Source: Ruminococcus sp. (GTDB taxonomy: Bacteria; Bacillota; Clostridia; Oscillospirales; Ruminococcaceae). From it: DNA of 64,000 bases. This document shows, one piece after another, positions 1 to 7,957 of the stretch. The position numbers and the translations under genes are program-made. The notes under the pieces were generated by a model that saw nothing but the letters and a program-made list of their open reading frames with translations, was not told the DNA's origin and ran no database searches. The stretch covers positions 186,001 to 250,000 of the forward strand of contig JAFWTA010000030.1 of the NCBI GenBank assembly GCA_017519145.1, in the 5' to 3' direction. Position 1 is the first letter of the stretch; every line of letters starts with the position of its first letter.

Positions 1-351
1 TTCACCAAGAAGCTCTGCAAACTTTGCAGCGTGCTCAGCTTCCTCAAATGCAGCCTTTTCCCAGTAAGCACCGATCTCAGCATAGCCTTCACGGTAAGCA
101 ACTCTTGCCATTGCAAGATACATACCTACCTCTGAACACTCACCTGTGAAGTTGGAACGGAGTCCCTCGATGATCTCGGGATCTGTTACAGCCTTTGCAA
201 CGCCAAGCTCATGCTCGCAGGCAAATACAAGCTTCTCGCCTACTTCCTTCTCTATAAACTTAGATCCTGGTACGCCGCACTGAGGGCACTTCTCAGGGGG
301 TGCATCTCCTTCGTGAACGTATCCGCATACAGGACAGACATATTTCTTCAT
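1..351 (-). CDS. Reverse-type rubrerythrin (NADH peroxidase type), 3' end outside window
   Basis: This is a non-haem iron protein expected to reduce hydrogen peroxide in the cytoplasm of anaerobes. The visible N-terminal 117 residues start with a rubredoxin-like iron site, CPVCG at residues 6-10 and CPQCG at 22-26. A ferritin-like four-helix segment follows, with CEHELG, a GECSE helix and an EEAEH motif. Rubredoxin at the N-terminus is the order of reverse rubrerythrins in clostridia, the opposite of classical rubrerythrin. The ATG at 351-349 follows a GGAGG at about 361-366. The C-terminal part of the ferritin domain lies beyond position 1. A TATAAT-like box lies just upstream of the SD, but I see no good -35. 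Confidence 0.9.
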   Translation of the reverse strand, partial: MKKYVCPVCGYVHEGDAPPEKCPQCGVPGSKFIEKEVGEKLVFACEHELGVAKAVTDPEIIEGLRSNFTGECSEVGMYLAMARVAYREGYAEIGAYWEKAAFEEAEHAAKFAELLGE

Positions 352-385
352 AATAGTATACCTCCATTGTTTTGATTATAATTGA

Positions 386-421
386 GTCCCCGCGAGAGTT
401 TTTTCTTCCGCGGACGGGGAC
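386..421 (-). other. GC-rich imperfect hairpin between two minus-strand genes
   Basis: GTCCCCG at 386-392 pairs with CGGGGAC at 415-421, with a possible inner CGCG pairing. It lies between the NrdD-tail-like gene and the rubrerythrin gene. On the minus strand it is followed by TCAATTATAATC rather than a T-run, so it is a poor intrinsic terminator. It could be a processing site or protect an mRNA end. Confidence 0.4.
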
Positions 422-423
422 GA

Positions 424-690
424 TCATACTGAATGCTTTACTCTGTCGTGTTCCTCAGCTCGCTTTCCGTTGTTGAAGCGGTCAAGAGTACCTACAAGAT
501 AGCCTGTGATCCTCCTGATCCTGTCAAAAGGGATATCCTTTGCAAAATCGTACCGGAGATCAACGTAGTCGCCGTCAGTCTTTACAGTCATACCGATAAT
601 TTCCCTATCGCTGTACTTTTTTCTGCCGTAATCGATATATGCGTCGATCTCATCCTGAGAAAGCTGTTCGCCTATAACATTTACATTCAT
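424..690 (-). CDS. Small protein resembling the C-terminal tail of anaerobic ribonucleotide reductase (NRDD family)
   Basis: An 88-residue soluble protein with no membrane segment. Its second half (RIRRITGYLVGTLDRFNNG, then KRAEEHDRVKH) resembles the C-terminal stretch of class III ribonucleotide reductase NrdD, where an RITGYL...RWN...KxAEExDRV pattern precedes the end. The first half (residues 8-45, IGEQLSQDEIDAYIDYGRKK and following) does not. It has no Cys, so it cannot carry the NrdD zinc site or the glycyl-radical loop. Its role is unknown; it could be a regulatory or vestigial relative of NrdD. An SD (GGAGG on the minus strand) precedes the ATG. It stands alone between rubrerythrin and a divergent Crp/Fnr gene. 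Confidence 0.7.
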   Translation of the reverse strand: MNVNVIGEQLSQDEIDAYIDYGRKKYSDREIIGMTVKTDGDYVDLRYDFAKDIPFDRIRRITGYLVGTLDRFNNGKRAEEHDRVKHSV

Positions 691-716
691 TGTAATGACC
701 TCCGTTTAGTATAGTA

Positions 717-745
717 TTGACTTTTGTCTGAATATATTGTATCAT
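717..745 (+). promoter_or_regulatory. Sigma-A promoter of the Crp/Fnr gene
   Basis: TTGACT at 717-722, a 17-base spacer and TATCAT at 740-745. The expected transcription start is near 752, which puts the 763-778 palindrome in the transcribed leader. Confidence 0.75.
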
Positions 746-762
746 AAAGAAAAAGAAAAATC

Positions 763-778
763 TGTTGCATCTGCAACA
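763..778 (+). promoter_or_regulatory. Perfect palindrome, probable Crp/Fnr-type operator
   Basis: TGTTGCA-TC-TGCAACA is a perfect 7-2-7 inverted repeat just downstream of the predicted start site and about 15 bases before the start codon of the Crp/Fnr gene. Size and symmetry fit a dimeric Crp/Fnr-family site. A site downstream of +1 would be expected to repress, so negative autoregulation is the simplest inference. Confidence 0.65.
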
Positions 779-793
779 ATGGAGGATATTTTT

Positions 794-1462
794 ATGTTAC
801 CGGAAGATAACGTATTATTTAAAGGTATAGATCAGAATGACTGCCGCCGCATGATAAGCTGCTTCAACGCTGATATAAGGAAATTCAAATCGGGCAGCAG
901 GATAATGGACTACTCCGACAACCCCGACAAGCTCGGCATCGTTCTCAGCGGTACTGCCGTAATGGTACGATATGATGTTAACGGTGTCCGCTCAATAATG
1001 GAGTCTCTCGGCGAACAGAGCGTATTCGGTGTTTACTTCACCTTTACCGCATCACAGCGCAGCGGCATTGAGATCATGGCAGAGACAGACTGTGAGGTAA
1101 TGTTTGTAAGACGTTCGGAAATAACGAAAAGATGTGAGAATGCCTGCCAGTGCCACTCAAAGGTGGTGGAAAACCTCCTTGACCTCATGTCTGAAAAGGC
1201 GATATCTCTCAATGAGCGAATAGAAGTGCTCAGTCAGCGCTCCATAGAGGATAAGCTAATAAGCTGCCTAAGGATAATCGAGGAGAAGACCCCTGAGGGG
1301 AAAAGTCCTCAGATACCGTTCTCGACTACTGCCCTTTCGGACTACCTCTGTGTTAACAGAAGCGCTCTCCAGCGAGAGATCACACGGCTCAAAAATGCAG
1401 GTATCCTTACAATATCAAAGAGAAAATTCAAACTCATCAGAAATCATGACTCTGACAATTGA
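794..1462 (+). CDS. Crp/Fnr family transcriptional regulator
   Basis: A 222-residue regulator with an N-terminal cyclic-nucleotide-binding-type beta-barrel (about residues 10-120), a dimerisation helix (about 125-150) and a C-terminal winged helix (about 165-215; recognition region VNRSALQREITRLKNAG). The start at 794 was chosen because GGAGGA at 781-786 is well spaced for it; an in-frame ATG at 779 overlaps that SD. No 4Fe-4S cysteine cluster of the Fnr type is evident: Cys occurs in scattered positions (CQC in the middle). The effector is unknown; heme, NO or redox ligands are all possible. A palindromic operator sits in its own leader. The promoter of uppP begins inside its stop codon. Confidence 0.88.
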   Translation: MLPEDNVLFKGIDQNDCRRMISCFNADIRKFKSGSRIMDYSDNPDKLGIVLSGTAVMVRYDVNGVRSIMESLGEQSVFGVYFTFTASQRSGIEIMAETDCEVMFVRRSEITKRCENACQCHSKVVENLLDLMSEKAISLNERIEVLSQRSIEDKLISCLRIIEEKTPEGKSPQIPFSTTALSDYLCVNRSALQREITRLKNAGILTISKRKFKLIRNHDSDN

Positions 1463-1487
1463 CATACAATTGTAAATGTGCTATAAT
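1459..1487 (+). promoter_or_regulatory. Consensus sigma-A promoter of uppP
   Basis: TTGACA at 1459-1464, a 17-base spacer ending in TGC (extended -10), and TATAAT at 1482-1487. The -35 overlaps the stop codon of the Crp/Fnr gene. Confidence 0.9.
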
Positions 1488-1524
1488 TTACCTTGTATCT
1501 TAACTGAAAGGAACTATATAATAT

Positions 1525-2388
1525 ATGATCTGGGAGATAATCAAAACAATAATACTCGGAATAGTCGAGGGAGTTACAGAATGGCTCCCCATCAGCAGTA
1601 CAGGACATCTTATCCTTGTGGAAGAATTCCTGAACCTTGACAAGTCCGAAGAATTCAAGGAAATGTTCGACGTTGTGATACAGCTTGGTGCAATAATGGC
1701 TGTTGTAGTCATTTTCTGGAAAAAGCTCTGGCCCTTCGGCAGAAAGAACAACGCCCATCCGCTCAACAAGACGCCCTTCGGCAAGATGATAAAGACAGAT
1801 ATCTTCATGATGTGGTTCAAGGTGCTTGTAGCCTGTCTGCCGGCGGCAGTTATAGGTCTTCTCCTTGACGACTGGATAGACGAACATCTCTATAATCCAT
1901 GGACGGTTGCCGTTGCTCTTATCTTTTTCGGTATCGCGTTCATCATCATCGAAAACTGGAACAATGGCAAGAAGCCAAAAATAAACACCATTGCAGAGCT
2001 CGGCTTCAATACGGCGTTCATCATAGGTGTATTCCAGCTGATAGCAGCTATTTTCCCCGGAACCTCACGTTCAGGCGCTACTATCGTCGGCGCACTCCTT
2101 ATAGGTGTATCAAGAACTGTTGCAGCTGAATTCACATTCTATCTTGCAATTCCTGTTATGTTCGGAGCAAGCTTGCTGAAGCTCGTAAAATTCGGCTTCA
2201 ACTTCACAGGAAGCGAACTTGCAGTTCTTATCACGGGAATGATAGTGGCATTCCTTGTTTCAGTAGTCGTTATCAAATTCCTCATGGACTACATAAAGAA
2301 GCACGACTTCAAGGTATTCGGCTGGTATCGAATAGTTCTGGGAATACTTGTCCTGATCTATTTCGGAGCAAAAGCTATTATTAAATAA
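1525..2388 (+). CDS. uppP: Undecaprenyl-diphosphatase (BacA/UppP)
   Basis: This is the integral membrane enzyme that dephosphorylates undecaprenyl pyrophosphate, recycling the lipid carrier for peptidoglycan and other wall polymers; overexpression of the family confers bacitracin tolerance. The 287 residues show the two family signatures: [17 protein letters not shown] near residues 14-30, and [10 protein letters not shown] near 180. Hydrophobic segments fill the rest, giving about eight membrane passes. Length is normal. It has its own promoter and ends at a strong bidirectional terminator, so it is probably monocistronic. The SD GAAAGGA is about 12 bases before the ATG, slightly distant. 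Confidence 0.96.
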   Translation: MIWEIIKTIILGIVEGVTEWLPISSTGHLILVEEFLNLDKSEEFKEMFDVVIQLGAIMAVVVIFWKKLWPFGRKNNAHPLNKTPFGKMIKTDIFMMWFKVLVACLPAAVIGLLLDDWIDEHLYNPWTVAVALIFFGIAFIIIENWNNGKKPKINTIAELGFNTAFIIGVFQLIAAIFPGTSRSGATIVGALLIGVSRTVAAEFTFYLAIPVMFGASLLKLVKFGFNFTGSELAVLITGMIVAFLVSVVVIKFLMDYIKKHDFKVFGWYRIVLGILVLIYFGAKAIIK

Positions 2389-2392
2389 GAAA

Positions 2393-2421
2393 AAGGCAGC
2401 TCATTGAGCTGCCTTGATTTT
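2393..2421. terminator. Bidirectional intrinsic terminator between uppP and the PC4-like gene
   Basis: AAGGCAGCTC and GAGCTGCCTT form a 10-bp stem around a 3-base loop at 2393-2415, with T-rich tails on both strands. It serves two convergent genes. Confidence 0.9.
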
Positions 2422-2655
2422 TTATTCAAATGAATCAAGATCAATGCCTGCGAGGAGCTCCTTGAGCTCAGCAAGCTCGTCTGCTGAAAGGGTAACGCCC
2501 TTGCCCATTCTTGAATGATCGGGTGACCACTCTCTTATATCGTACTTAGGCTCATGCTCGTTCCAGCTAACCATGTTCAGTTCCTTTGTCCAGCCCTTTG
2601 CATTTTCAGACAGTACACCGATTTTCTCGGTTATCTCATATTTCAGCTCTGCCAT
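2422..2655 (-). CDS. YdbC-like PC4/p15 single-stranded DNA-binding protein
   Basis: A 77-residue protein of the bacterial PC4 type (family of Lactococcus YdbC), small dimers that bind single-stranded nucleic acid. The pattern is typical: an N-terminal beta strand (KYEITEKIGVLSENAKGWTKE), NMVSWN, a KYDIREWSPDHSRMGKGVTL core and a C-terminal acidic helix (SADELAELKELL). The exact cellular role of YdbC-type proteins is not settled; transcription or replication support is proposed. An AGGAGAGG SD precedes the ATG. It is convergent with uppP and seems monocistronic. Confidence 0.85.
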   Translation of the reverse strand: MAELKYEITEKIGVLSENAKGWTKELNMVSWNEHEPKYDIREWSPDHSRMGKGVTLSADELAELKELLAGIDLDSFE

Positions 2656-2758
2656 ATTATACCTCTCCTTTTGTTATTCGGCTTTTCCGCCGTTTCAAGT
2701 TAACATTATATCATATAATTTCTGAAAATGCAACCGCTGAATAAAAAATATTTTGTTA

Positions 2759-3061
2759 TCATATAGAAACACGAAGGAAATCAAGTGCTTTGCTGTACAG
2801 CTGACGGGGGCGGCTCTTTTCACTGATCAGTGACTCAGCAAAACATACCGCATCCTCAATGTTTCTCGAGAAATCCGGAATACACTCCTTTTCACCGCTC
2901 CGATGGTCAAGCACCTCTACTCCGTATGTAATGACCTCATCACCAAAAAGTGACATTCTGCCGCTGAGTACACGATATGCGACCTTATTGTCGCCGAATA
3001 TCTCCATATACAGCGTTCTGTCCATTACCTCATGTTTTACCTTTTTTACTATTCCGAACAT
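2759..3061 (-). CDS. Small conserved protein of unknown function (DUF6514-like)
   Basis: A 100-residue soluble protein, not recognised with confidence. It starts MFGIVKKVKHEVMDRTLYME and has a mid-region YGVEVLDHRSGEKECIPDFS, followed by a helix with AVCFAESLISEK. This arrangement resembles the small Clostridia/Ruminococcus family often labelled DUF6514. There are no catalytic motifs. It has a strong SD (GAAAGGAGC), its own promoter, and lies downstream of the terminator of the relQ operon, so it is a separate unit. Confidence 0.75.
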   Translation of the reverse strand: MFGIVKKVKHEVMDRTLYMEIFGDNKVAYRVLSGRMSLFGDEVITYGVEVLDHRSGEKECIPDFSRNIEDAVCFAESLISEKSRPRQLYSKALDFLRVSI

Positions 3062-3102
3062 TTTTGTGCTCCTTTCTGTTCTGCGTTTTGTTCTGTACGA
3101 TC

Positions 3103-3131
3103 ATTATAGCACCACGGAAGCAGATTGTGAA
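3103..3131 (-). promoter_or_regulatory. Promoter of the DUF6514-like gene
   Basis: On the minus strand TTCACA (3131-3126), a 17-base spacer ending in TGC, and TATAAT (3108-3103). Confidence 0.75.
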
Positions 3132-3177
3132 CGGGTATTTTTTTGTAAAACAATAGTCTTCGGGACAGATTTTGACG

Positions 3178-3206
3178 AAAAAGCTCACCGTAAGGTGAGC
3201 TTTTTC
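3178..3206 (-). terminator. Intrinsic terminator of the TPM-ABC-relQ operon
   Basis: AAGCTCACC and GGTGAGCTT form a stem around GTAA, followed by a T-run on the minus strand, directly after the stop codon of the alarmone synthetase gene. Confidence 0.9.
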
Positions 3207-3899
3207 TTATTCCATATCATTTATCTGCATATATATGCGCTGCATCTGCATATCTGTCTCCGCAATACGTTCTGCGCACTGTCTCAGCTCCTCGGATATC
3301 TCGGGAGTAAGTGCCGCGGAGGTCTTATACTTCAGCTGATGCTCGAGACTTGCCCAGAAGTCCATAGCTATGGTCCTGATCTGTATCTCCACGGGAGCGT
3401 ACTCCTTGTGAGTGGAGAGGTATACAGGCACATTCAGTATCATATGGTAGCTTCTGTATCCGCTGGGCTTGGGAGATTTTATGTAGTCCTTGCGCTTTAT
3501 CACCATGAAATCATCACGCCTGCCAAGCATCTCAACAATAGCGTAGATATCACTGATATAGTAGCAGGTCACTCGAATGCCTGCAAGATCAAGAAGATTT
3601 TTTCTCGCTGCCTCAGTCGAAAGCGGAAGCCCTTTTTTCTGAAGCTTACCGATTATTGACTGCGGCGATTTCAGCCTGCTCTCGATATTGTGTATGGGAT
3701 TGCGCTGGAATTTTACGCTGAACTCGTTATCCAGTATGTTAAGGTACGTTTTTACGACTTCTATAGCCGAATCATACAGATGAGACAATTGCAAAAAATC
3801 GTAGAAGACATGGGAAAACGTCTCCTTTACCGATTCACTGTTGTCTGCAAGGGCAGGCAGATTATCAAATGCCTCCATGTAGAATTCCTTTTCATCCAT
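3207..3899 (-). CDS. relQ: Small alarmone synthetase, RelQ/YjbM type
   Basis: A single-domain (p)ppGpp synthetase of 230 residues; it transfers pyrophosphate from ATP to GDP or GTP in the stringent response. The RelA/SpoT synthetase domain spans about residues 55-205. Visible motifs are LAGIRVTCYYISDIYAIV, the substrate-binding KPSGYRSYH and EIQIRTIAMDFWASLEHQLKYK. There is no HD hydrolase, TGS or ACT domain, which distinguishes it from bifunctional Rel. It follows the ABC transporter gene by 33 bases and is the last gene of a three-gene operon, so the alarmone enzyme is co-transcribed with a membrane export system. A strong terminator follows. Confidence 0.92.
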   Translation of the reverse strand: MDEKEFYMEAFDNLPALADNSESVKETFSHVFYDFLQLSHLYDSAIEVVKTYLNILDNEFSVKFQRNPIHNIESRLKSPQSIIGKLQKKGLPLSTEAARKNLLDLAGIRVTCYYISDIYAIVEMLGRRDDFMVIKRKDYIKSPKPSGYRSYHMILNVPVYLSTHKEYAPVEIQIRTIAMDFWASLEHQLKYKTSAALTPEISEELRQCAERIAETDMQMQRIYMQINDME

Positions 3900-3932
3900 A
3901 TGGTTATCCTTCCTTTCTGTCTGTATCTTTTT

Positions 3933-5789
3933 TCAGTCCTCGCCTTCCGTGTATTCAAAGCGTTCTGTGCCGCTCTCAGCCTTGCTGAACTGTGTTTTGT
4001 AGAGTTCGGAGTAAACTCCGCCCTTGTTGACCAGCTCACTGTGAGTACCGCGCTCGGAAATGACACCGTCCTTGATGACAAGTATCTCATCAGCTGCAAG
4101 AATAGTCGATAGGCGGTGTGCGATAAGAATACTGGTTCGCGAGGAGATAAGCGGCTCAATGGCATCCTGTATCTTCTGCTCGGAGATAGAGTCAAGAGCC
4201 GATGTTGCTTCATCAAATATCATAAGGGCAGGATCCTTCAGCAGCACTCTCGCAATGGATATCCTCTGCTTTTCGCCGCCCGAGAGCTTCAGACCTCTGT
4301 TGCCCACAACAGTATCCAGTCCTGTCTCCTGCTTTTCAATGAACTCATAGATATTCGCCTGTTTGCAGGCTTCTATAAGCTCCTGTTCCGTAGCGTCGGG
4401 CTTTGCATAGAGCAGGTTCTCGCGGATAGTACCGTTGAAAAGGTAGGTCTCCTGACTGACGATACCTATATGCTTTCTCAGATACGCCAGATCCAGTTTT
4501 CTTACATCTGTACCATCGAACAGAACAGTGCCTGCTGTTACATCATAAAGTCTGGGGATCAGGTTTACAAGAGTGCTCTTGCCCGAGCCCGATGGACCGA
4601 CAACAGCGATACACTTTCCGCTGTCAAGTCTGAAATTGATATCCTCAAGTATCTGTCTTTCCTTGTCATAGTAGAAGCCGACATTCCTGAACTCCACCTC
4701 TCCCTCGGGAGCCTTTTCCGGAGTTATTGCATCGGGAGCGTTCTCGATCTCCACAGGCATATCGAAATACTCGAAAATTCGTGTGAACATCGCCATTGAG
4801 CGTATCCAGTCCACCTGAATATTCAGGAGCTGGTTCACGGGACCGTACATCTTGCCGAGAAGTGCGACAAGAACAGTGATATCGCCGACTGTAAGGCTTG
4901 AATCGAACTTCATCATAAGTATTCCGCCTGCAAGGTATATGAGCATAGGACCGATACTGGAAAAGGTCGTAAGTGCAACTCTGAACCAGCGTCCCGCCAT
5001 TCCCTCGCGGATATTCAGCTTTATCATCTTATGATTGACTTTTTCGTATTTTTCGTATTCGGTCTGCTCCATGCCGAAGAGCTTCACGAGAAGCTGGCCG
5101 CTTACTGACATAGTCTCGTTTAGTATGCCGTTTATCTCATCGCTGCACGCCTGAGACTCCTTGGTTATGGACCATCTTGTCTTTCCTGCACTTCTGGTCG
5201 GGATCGCAAACAGCGGCACCACAAGTATTCCCACGATGGCAAGTATCCAGTTCTGTCGGAACATAACTATCATCGCTACGATAAGCGTGATAGAGTTTGA
5301 AAGTATACTTGTGAGAGTATTTGTGATTATCTGCTGGACACCGGAAATGTCGCTGGTCATTCTTGTGATGATATCGCCCTGATTGTTTGAGGTAAAGAAC
5401 CTCTGGGACATCTTCTGAAGATGTGCGTACATCTTATTTCGCATATCATAGGTGATATGCTGAGCTATCCATGTGTTCATGTAGCTCTCGAGAACTCCGA
5501 TAAGATTAGCCCCCAGAGTAACACACAAAGAGAGAACGATGAACAGGATGAGCTTTTTAAGGCTGCGTCCGATAAGTCCCTCGTCGATTATCTTACCTGT
5601 CAGCACCGACGGCAGCAGGTTCAGCGTAGAAGATATGATTATAGCTATGAGAACTATGATCATTTGCTTCCAGTAGGGTTTCAGATATGAAAATATCCTT
5701 TTAAGCAGCTCCTTAGTCACTTTCGGACGGTTCTTCTTTTCTTCTTCTGTGAGGTATCCCATTCCTCGCGGTCCACCTATAGGCGGCAT
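3933..5789 (-). CDS. ABC exporter, fused permease and ATPase
   Basis: A half-transporter of 618 residues, expected to work as a dimer exporting a lipid, peptide or drug-like substrate. The N-terminal membrane domain (about residues 35-320) has six segments; the nucleotide-binding domain (about 355-600) shows Walker A GPSGSGKST, signature LSGGEKQR, Walker B LMIFDEATSALD and the switch histidine in LIAHRLST. Substrate cannot be read from sequence; BmrA/MsbA-like multidrug or lipid transport is the default. I chose the ATG at 5789: GGGAG lies nine bases upstream, whereas the TTG at 5798 is almost on top of it. It lies 24 bases after the TPM lipoprotein gene and 33 before relQ. Confidence 0.93.
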   Translation of the reverse strand: MPPIGGPRGMGYLTEEEKKNRPKVTKELLKRIFSYLKPYWKQMIIVLIAIIISSTLNLLPSVLTGKIIDEGLIGRSLKKLILFIVLSLCVTLGANLIGVLESYMNTWIAQHITYDMRNKMYAHLQKMSQRFFTSNNQGDIITRMTSDISGVQQIITNTLTSILSNSITLIVAMIVMFRQNWILAIVGILVVPLFAIPTRSAGKTRWSITKESQACSDEINGILNETMSVSGQLLVKLFGMEQTEYEKYEKVNHKMIKLNIREGMAGRWFRVALTTFSSIGPMLIYLAGGILMMKFDSSLTVGDITVLVALLGKMYGPVNQLLNIQVDWIRSMAMFTRIFEYFDMPVEIENAPDAITPEKAPEGEVEFRNVGFYYDKERQILEDINFRLDSGKCIAVVGPSGSGKSTLVNLIPRLYDVTAGTVLFDGTDVRKLDLAYLRKHIGIVSQETYLFNGTIRENLLYAKPDATEQELIEACKQANIYEFIEKQETGLDTVVGNRGLKLSGGEKQRISIARVLLKDPALMIFDEATSALDSISEQKIQDAIEPLISSRTSILIAHRLSTILAADEILVIKDGVISERGTHSELVNKGGVYSELYKTQFSKAESGTERFEYTEGED

Positions 5790-5813
5790 AATTATCAACT
5801 CCCTGATATGATT

Positions 5814-6701
5814 TTATTCCGTCTTTTCCACAGAAGCAGGTTTCCCGTCAAGCGCCTCTATGACCTTGTTGACTGCACCGAAATAGTCGTTCTTTGCTGT
5901 CAGCTTATTAGCCTCTATCAGTGCTTGATTGAGCTTTGCGGGGATCTTTTCGTCAGAATAAGCTATGATCGTCTTGGTATTTGTGTCCGCCATGAGCATG
6001 ATGCCGCCGCCGTTTTTGTATTTGCGCCTGTAATAGTTCTTCAGTACATCCTCATTGGATGTGGACGAACCGTTTCGCGACGCAAGAAGGGTAACATCAT
6101 ACTTGCAGGACGCAAGAGCTTTATCAAGTGACGTCATAACATCATAACTGAATACCTGAGTATTGTCCACTACACGGTCGGTACACAGCTCACCAAGCTG
6201 AAGAAGTCTCATTATACCTCGTCTGTAGCTTCCGCCGACTATCTCCTTGGTCGCCCAGTACATGGCGTTGTCCTCTGAAGTCTGGCTTATGTCCGACAGG
6301 CATGAACCGGTCCTCCATATACTGTCCTCATTTGTCTCATTATTTATAACCACAAGCAGACCGCTGCCCTTACCCTCATATATCTTGTTATACTGCTCAA
6401 GGGCATAATCCGAGGGAGTCTTTCCGCCGAGATCATTTGTGGTGACAACAGCAGTATTTATGAGCTTATAAGAATACAGCCAGCCTGCATAGTCGTTGCA
6501 GGCTTTCAGGTCATCAGCACTGAGGAGTCCCGCGTTGTCGAAAATAAACTTCCCCTCAGCTGTGTCCACCTGTCTTTCGGTAAAAGGCTGACTTGTTGCC
6601 TCTGTCTTACTGCCGTTACTTGTGTCTTTTTTTGATGCACAACCGCACAAAAACAGTCCCAAAGCAAGAACTGCTATTGTAAAAGATATGAATTTTTTCA
6701 A
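5814..6701 (-). CDS. TPM-domain lipoprotein
   Basis: A predicted surface lipoprotein of 295 residues with a signal peptide and lipobox LCG-C (lipidated Cys at residue 21). After a Ser/Thr-rich spacer comes a TPM-type domain (about residues 45-150): IFDNAGLLSADDL, INTAVVTTNDLGGKTPSDYA and GKGSGLLVVINN, the classic pattern. The C-terminal half has no clear family. TPM proteins sit at membranes in photosystem repair and in uncharacterised bacterial envelope roles. The preferred start is TTG at 6701: AAGGA (minus strand) lies nine bases upstream, while the ATG at 6710 directly abuts it. It is the first gene of the operon with the ABC exporter and relQ. Confidence 0.85.
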   Translation of the reverse strand: MKKFISFTIAVLALGLFLCGCASKKDTSNGSKTEATSQPFTERQVDTAEGKFIFDNAGLLSADDLKACNDYAGWLYSYKLINTAVVTTNDLGGKTPSDYALEQYNKIYEGKGSGLLVVINNETNEDSIWRTGSCLSDISQTSEDNAMYWATKEIVGGSYRRGIMRLLQLGELCTDRVVDNTQVFSYDVMTSLDKALASCKYDVTLLASRNGSSTSNEDVLKNYYRRKYKNGGGIMLMADTNTKTIIAYSDEKIPAKLNQALIEANKLTAKNDYFGAVNKVIEALDGKPASVEKTE

Positions 6702-6719
6702 AAAAATCATTCCTTGCTC

Positions 6720-6748
6720 TTGTATTTACTATTATATTTTAGTATAAT
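6720..6748 (+). promoter_or_regulatory. Promoter of the OGG glycosylase gene
   Basis: TTGTAT at 6720-6725, a 17-base spacer, TATAAT at 6743-6748. A TATAAT also occurs on the opposite strand (6736-6731), so the divergent lipoprotein operon probably starts in the same short region. Confidence 0.65.
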
Positions 6749-6812
6749 TTAATAGAAAAATCAAGTATAAACCCTCAATCAGATCAAATATTTTCAGAAA
6801 AGGAGTAAAATT

Positions 6813-7634
6813 ATGGATTATCGTGTTCAGGGAAATGATATTATAGTTTTTGAATCCGACCTGGATCTTGACGAGACACTCGACTGCGGTCAGGCATTCC
6901 GCTGGAAAAAGATCCCATCGGACTACATCTCGACATACGAAGGTGCCTTCCTGAATGATAAGCTGAAGGTCTCCCAGACAGACAAGGGCAGCTTTATATT
7001 CCATGACACCGATGAGAACGATTTTATATCCAAATGGATAAATTATTTCGACTTTGAGACCGACTACTCCGAGCTGAAACGATGCTTTTCGGAGGATGAG
7101 ACCCTTGCAAAGGCTGTTAACTTCGCAGGAGGCATACGCCTGCTCCGACAGGACAGCTGGGAGTGCCTTATTTCCTTCATTATTTCCCAGAACAATAACA
7201 TCCCCCGCATAAAGGGCATTATTGACAGGCTCTGTGAACACTATCACGGCAGATTTCCAAATGCAGAGCAGCTCTCACAGGAGAATGAGGATTCTCTTGC
7301 TTACCTGAGAAGCGGCTTCCGCGCAAAGTATATCACGGACGCTTCCGATAAGGTGTATAACGGAACTGCAAAGCTTGATGAGATAGCTTCTATGCCCATT
7401 GACGAGGCTCGTGCTGCACTGAAACAGATCAAAGGAGTAGGTCCCAAGGTAGCAGAATGCGTGCTTCTTTTCGGTATGTACCGCGTTGAAGCATTTCCCA
7501 AGGATGTGTGGATAAAACGAGTTCTTGCCGAGTATTACCCCGACGGTTTCCCTGCTTTTGCCGCAGAAAAAGGAGGCATCGCTCAGCAGTATCTTTTCCA
7601 CTACATAAGAAATCTTGACGCTCAGAGTGAATAA
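6813..7634 (+). CDS. ogg: 8-oxoguanine DNA glycosylase/AP lyase (OGG1 family)
   Basis: A bifunctional base-excision repair enzyme, 273 residues, removing 8-oxoguanine from DNA. The N-terminal beta domain contains DCGQAFRW, a hallmark of the OGG1 N-terminus. The helix-hairpin-helix GPD domain follows, with FIISQNNNIPRIKGII, then IKGVGPKVAECVLLF. The Schiff-base lysine is K212 within GPKVAEC, and the conserved aspartate is D231 in KDVWI. This is the eukaryote-like OGG1 class found in many clostridia rather than MutM. It has its own promoter and an AAGGAG SD. Confidence 0.93.
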   Translation: MDYRVQGNDIIVFESDLDLDETLDCGQAFRWKKIPSDYISTYEGAFLNDKLKVSQTDKGSFIFHDTDENDFISKWINYFDFETDYSELKRCFSEDETLAKAVNFAGGIRLLRQDSWECLISFIISQNNNIPRIKGIIDRLCEHYHGRFPNAEQLSQENEDSLAYLRSGFRAKYITDASDKVYNGTAKLDEIASMPIDEARAALKQIKGVGPKVAECVLLFGMYRVEAFPKDVWIKRVLAEYYPDGFPAFAAEKGGIAQQYLFHYIRNLDAQSE

Positions 7635-7659
7635 GCTGCCTATCACCGGGCTATACTTA

Positions 7660-7678
7660 CCGTAAACAAGTCTTACGG
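7660..7678 (+). other. Short inverted repeat before a small membrane protein gene
   Basis: CCGTAA and TTACGG flank seven bases immediately before the GGAGG SD of the next gene. A hairpin here could expose or limit the SD. The stem is short, so this is weak. Confidence 0.35.
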
Positions 7679-7685
7679 AGGTATT

Positions 7686-7943
7686 ATGTTAAAAGGTGTG
7701 AATAAAAGGATCGTCGAGGTAAATGATCCCGACAGTCTCTATTTTGAACGAGCAGTTTTCTATCTCAGACCAAATGTCACAGTAGTCCCCGATACGGTCT
7801 CTCATCTTGAGGCTGAACGATTGTACACCAAAGCATTAGGCGGCCACAAAGAAGGATGCTCTCACAAAGCGAGAAGGAAAAAGCTTATAATTATCGGAGC
7901 AGCTGCAGCGGCTGTGCTGCTTATGCTTATGAAAATATTCTGA
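7686..7943 (+). CDS. Small tail-anchored membrane protein, unknown function
   Basis: An 85-residue protein not recognised. It starts MLKGVNKRIVEVNDPDSLYFERAVFY, has a central soluble part with LRPNVTVVPDTVSHLEAERLY, a basic stretch (HKARRKK) and one C-terminal hydrophobic segment (about residues 66-83). That layout suggests a cytoplasmic domain anchored at its C-terminus. The SD ACGGAGG is strong. It follows the glycosylase gene by 51 bases and precedes an AraC-type regulator by 14, so the three may form one transcript. Confidence 0.75.
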   Translation: MLKGVNKRIVEVNDPDSLYFERAVFYLRPNVTVVPDTVSHLEAERLYTKALGGHKEGCSHKARRKKLIIIGAAAAAVLLMLMKIF

Positions 7944-7957
7944 TCAAGGAGTATATT

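Noticed and set aside
386-421. GC-rich hairpin as an intrinsic terminator
   Set aside because: No T-run follows on the minus strand; kept as an unassigned hairpin.
2859-3659. Long plus-strand frame of 266 codons opposite relQ and the DUF6514-like gene
   Set aside because: It is antisense to two well-supported minus-strand genes and crosses a terminator; no family resemblance or SD.
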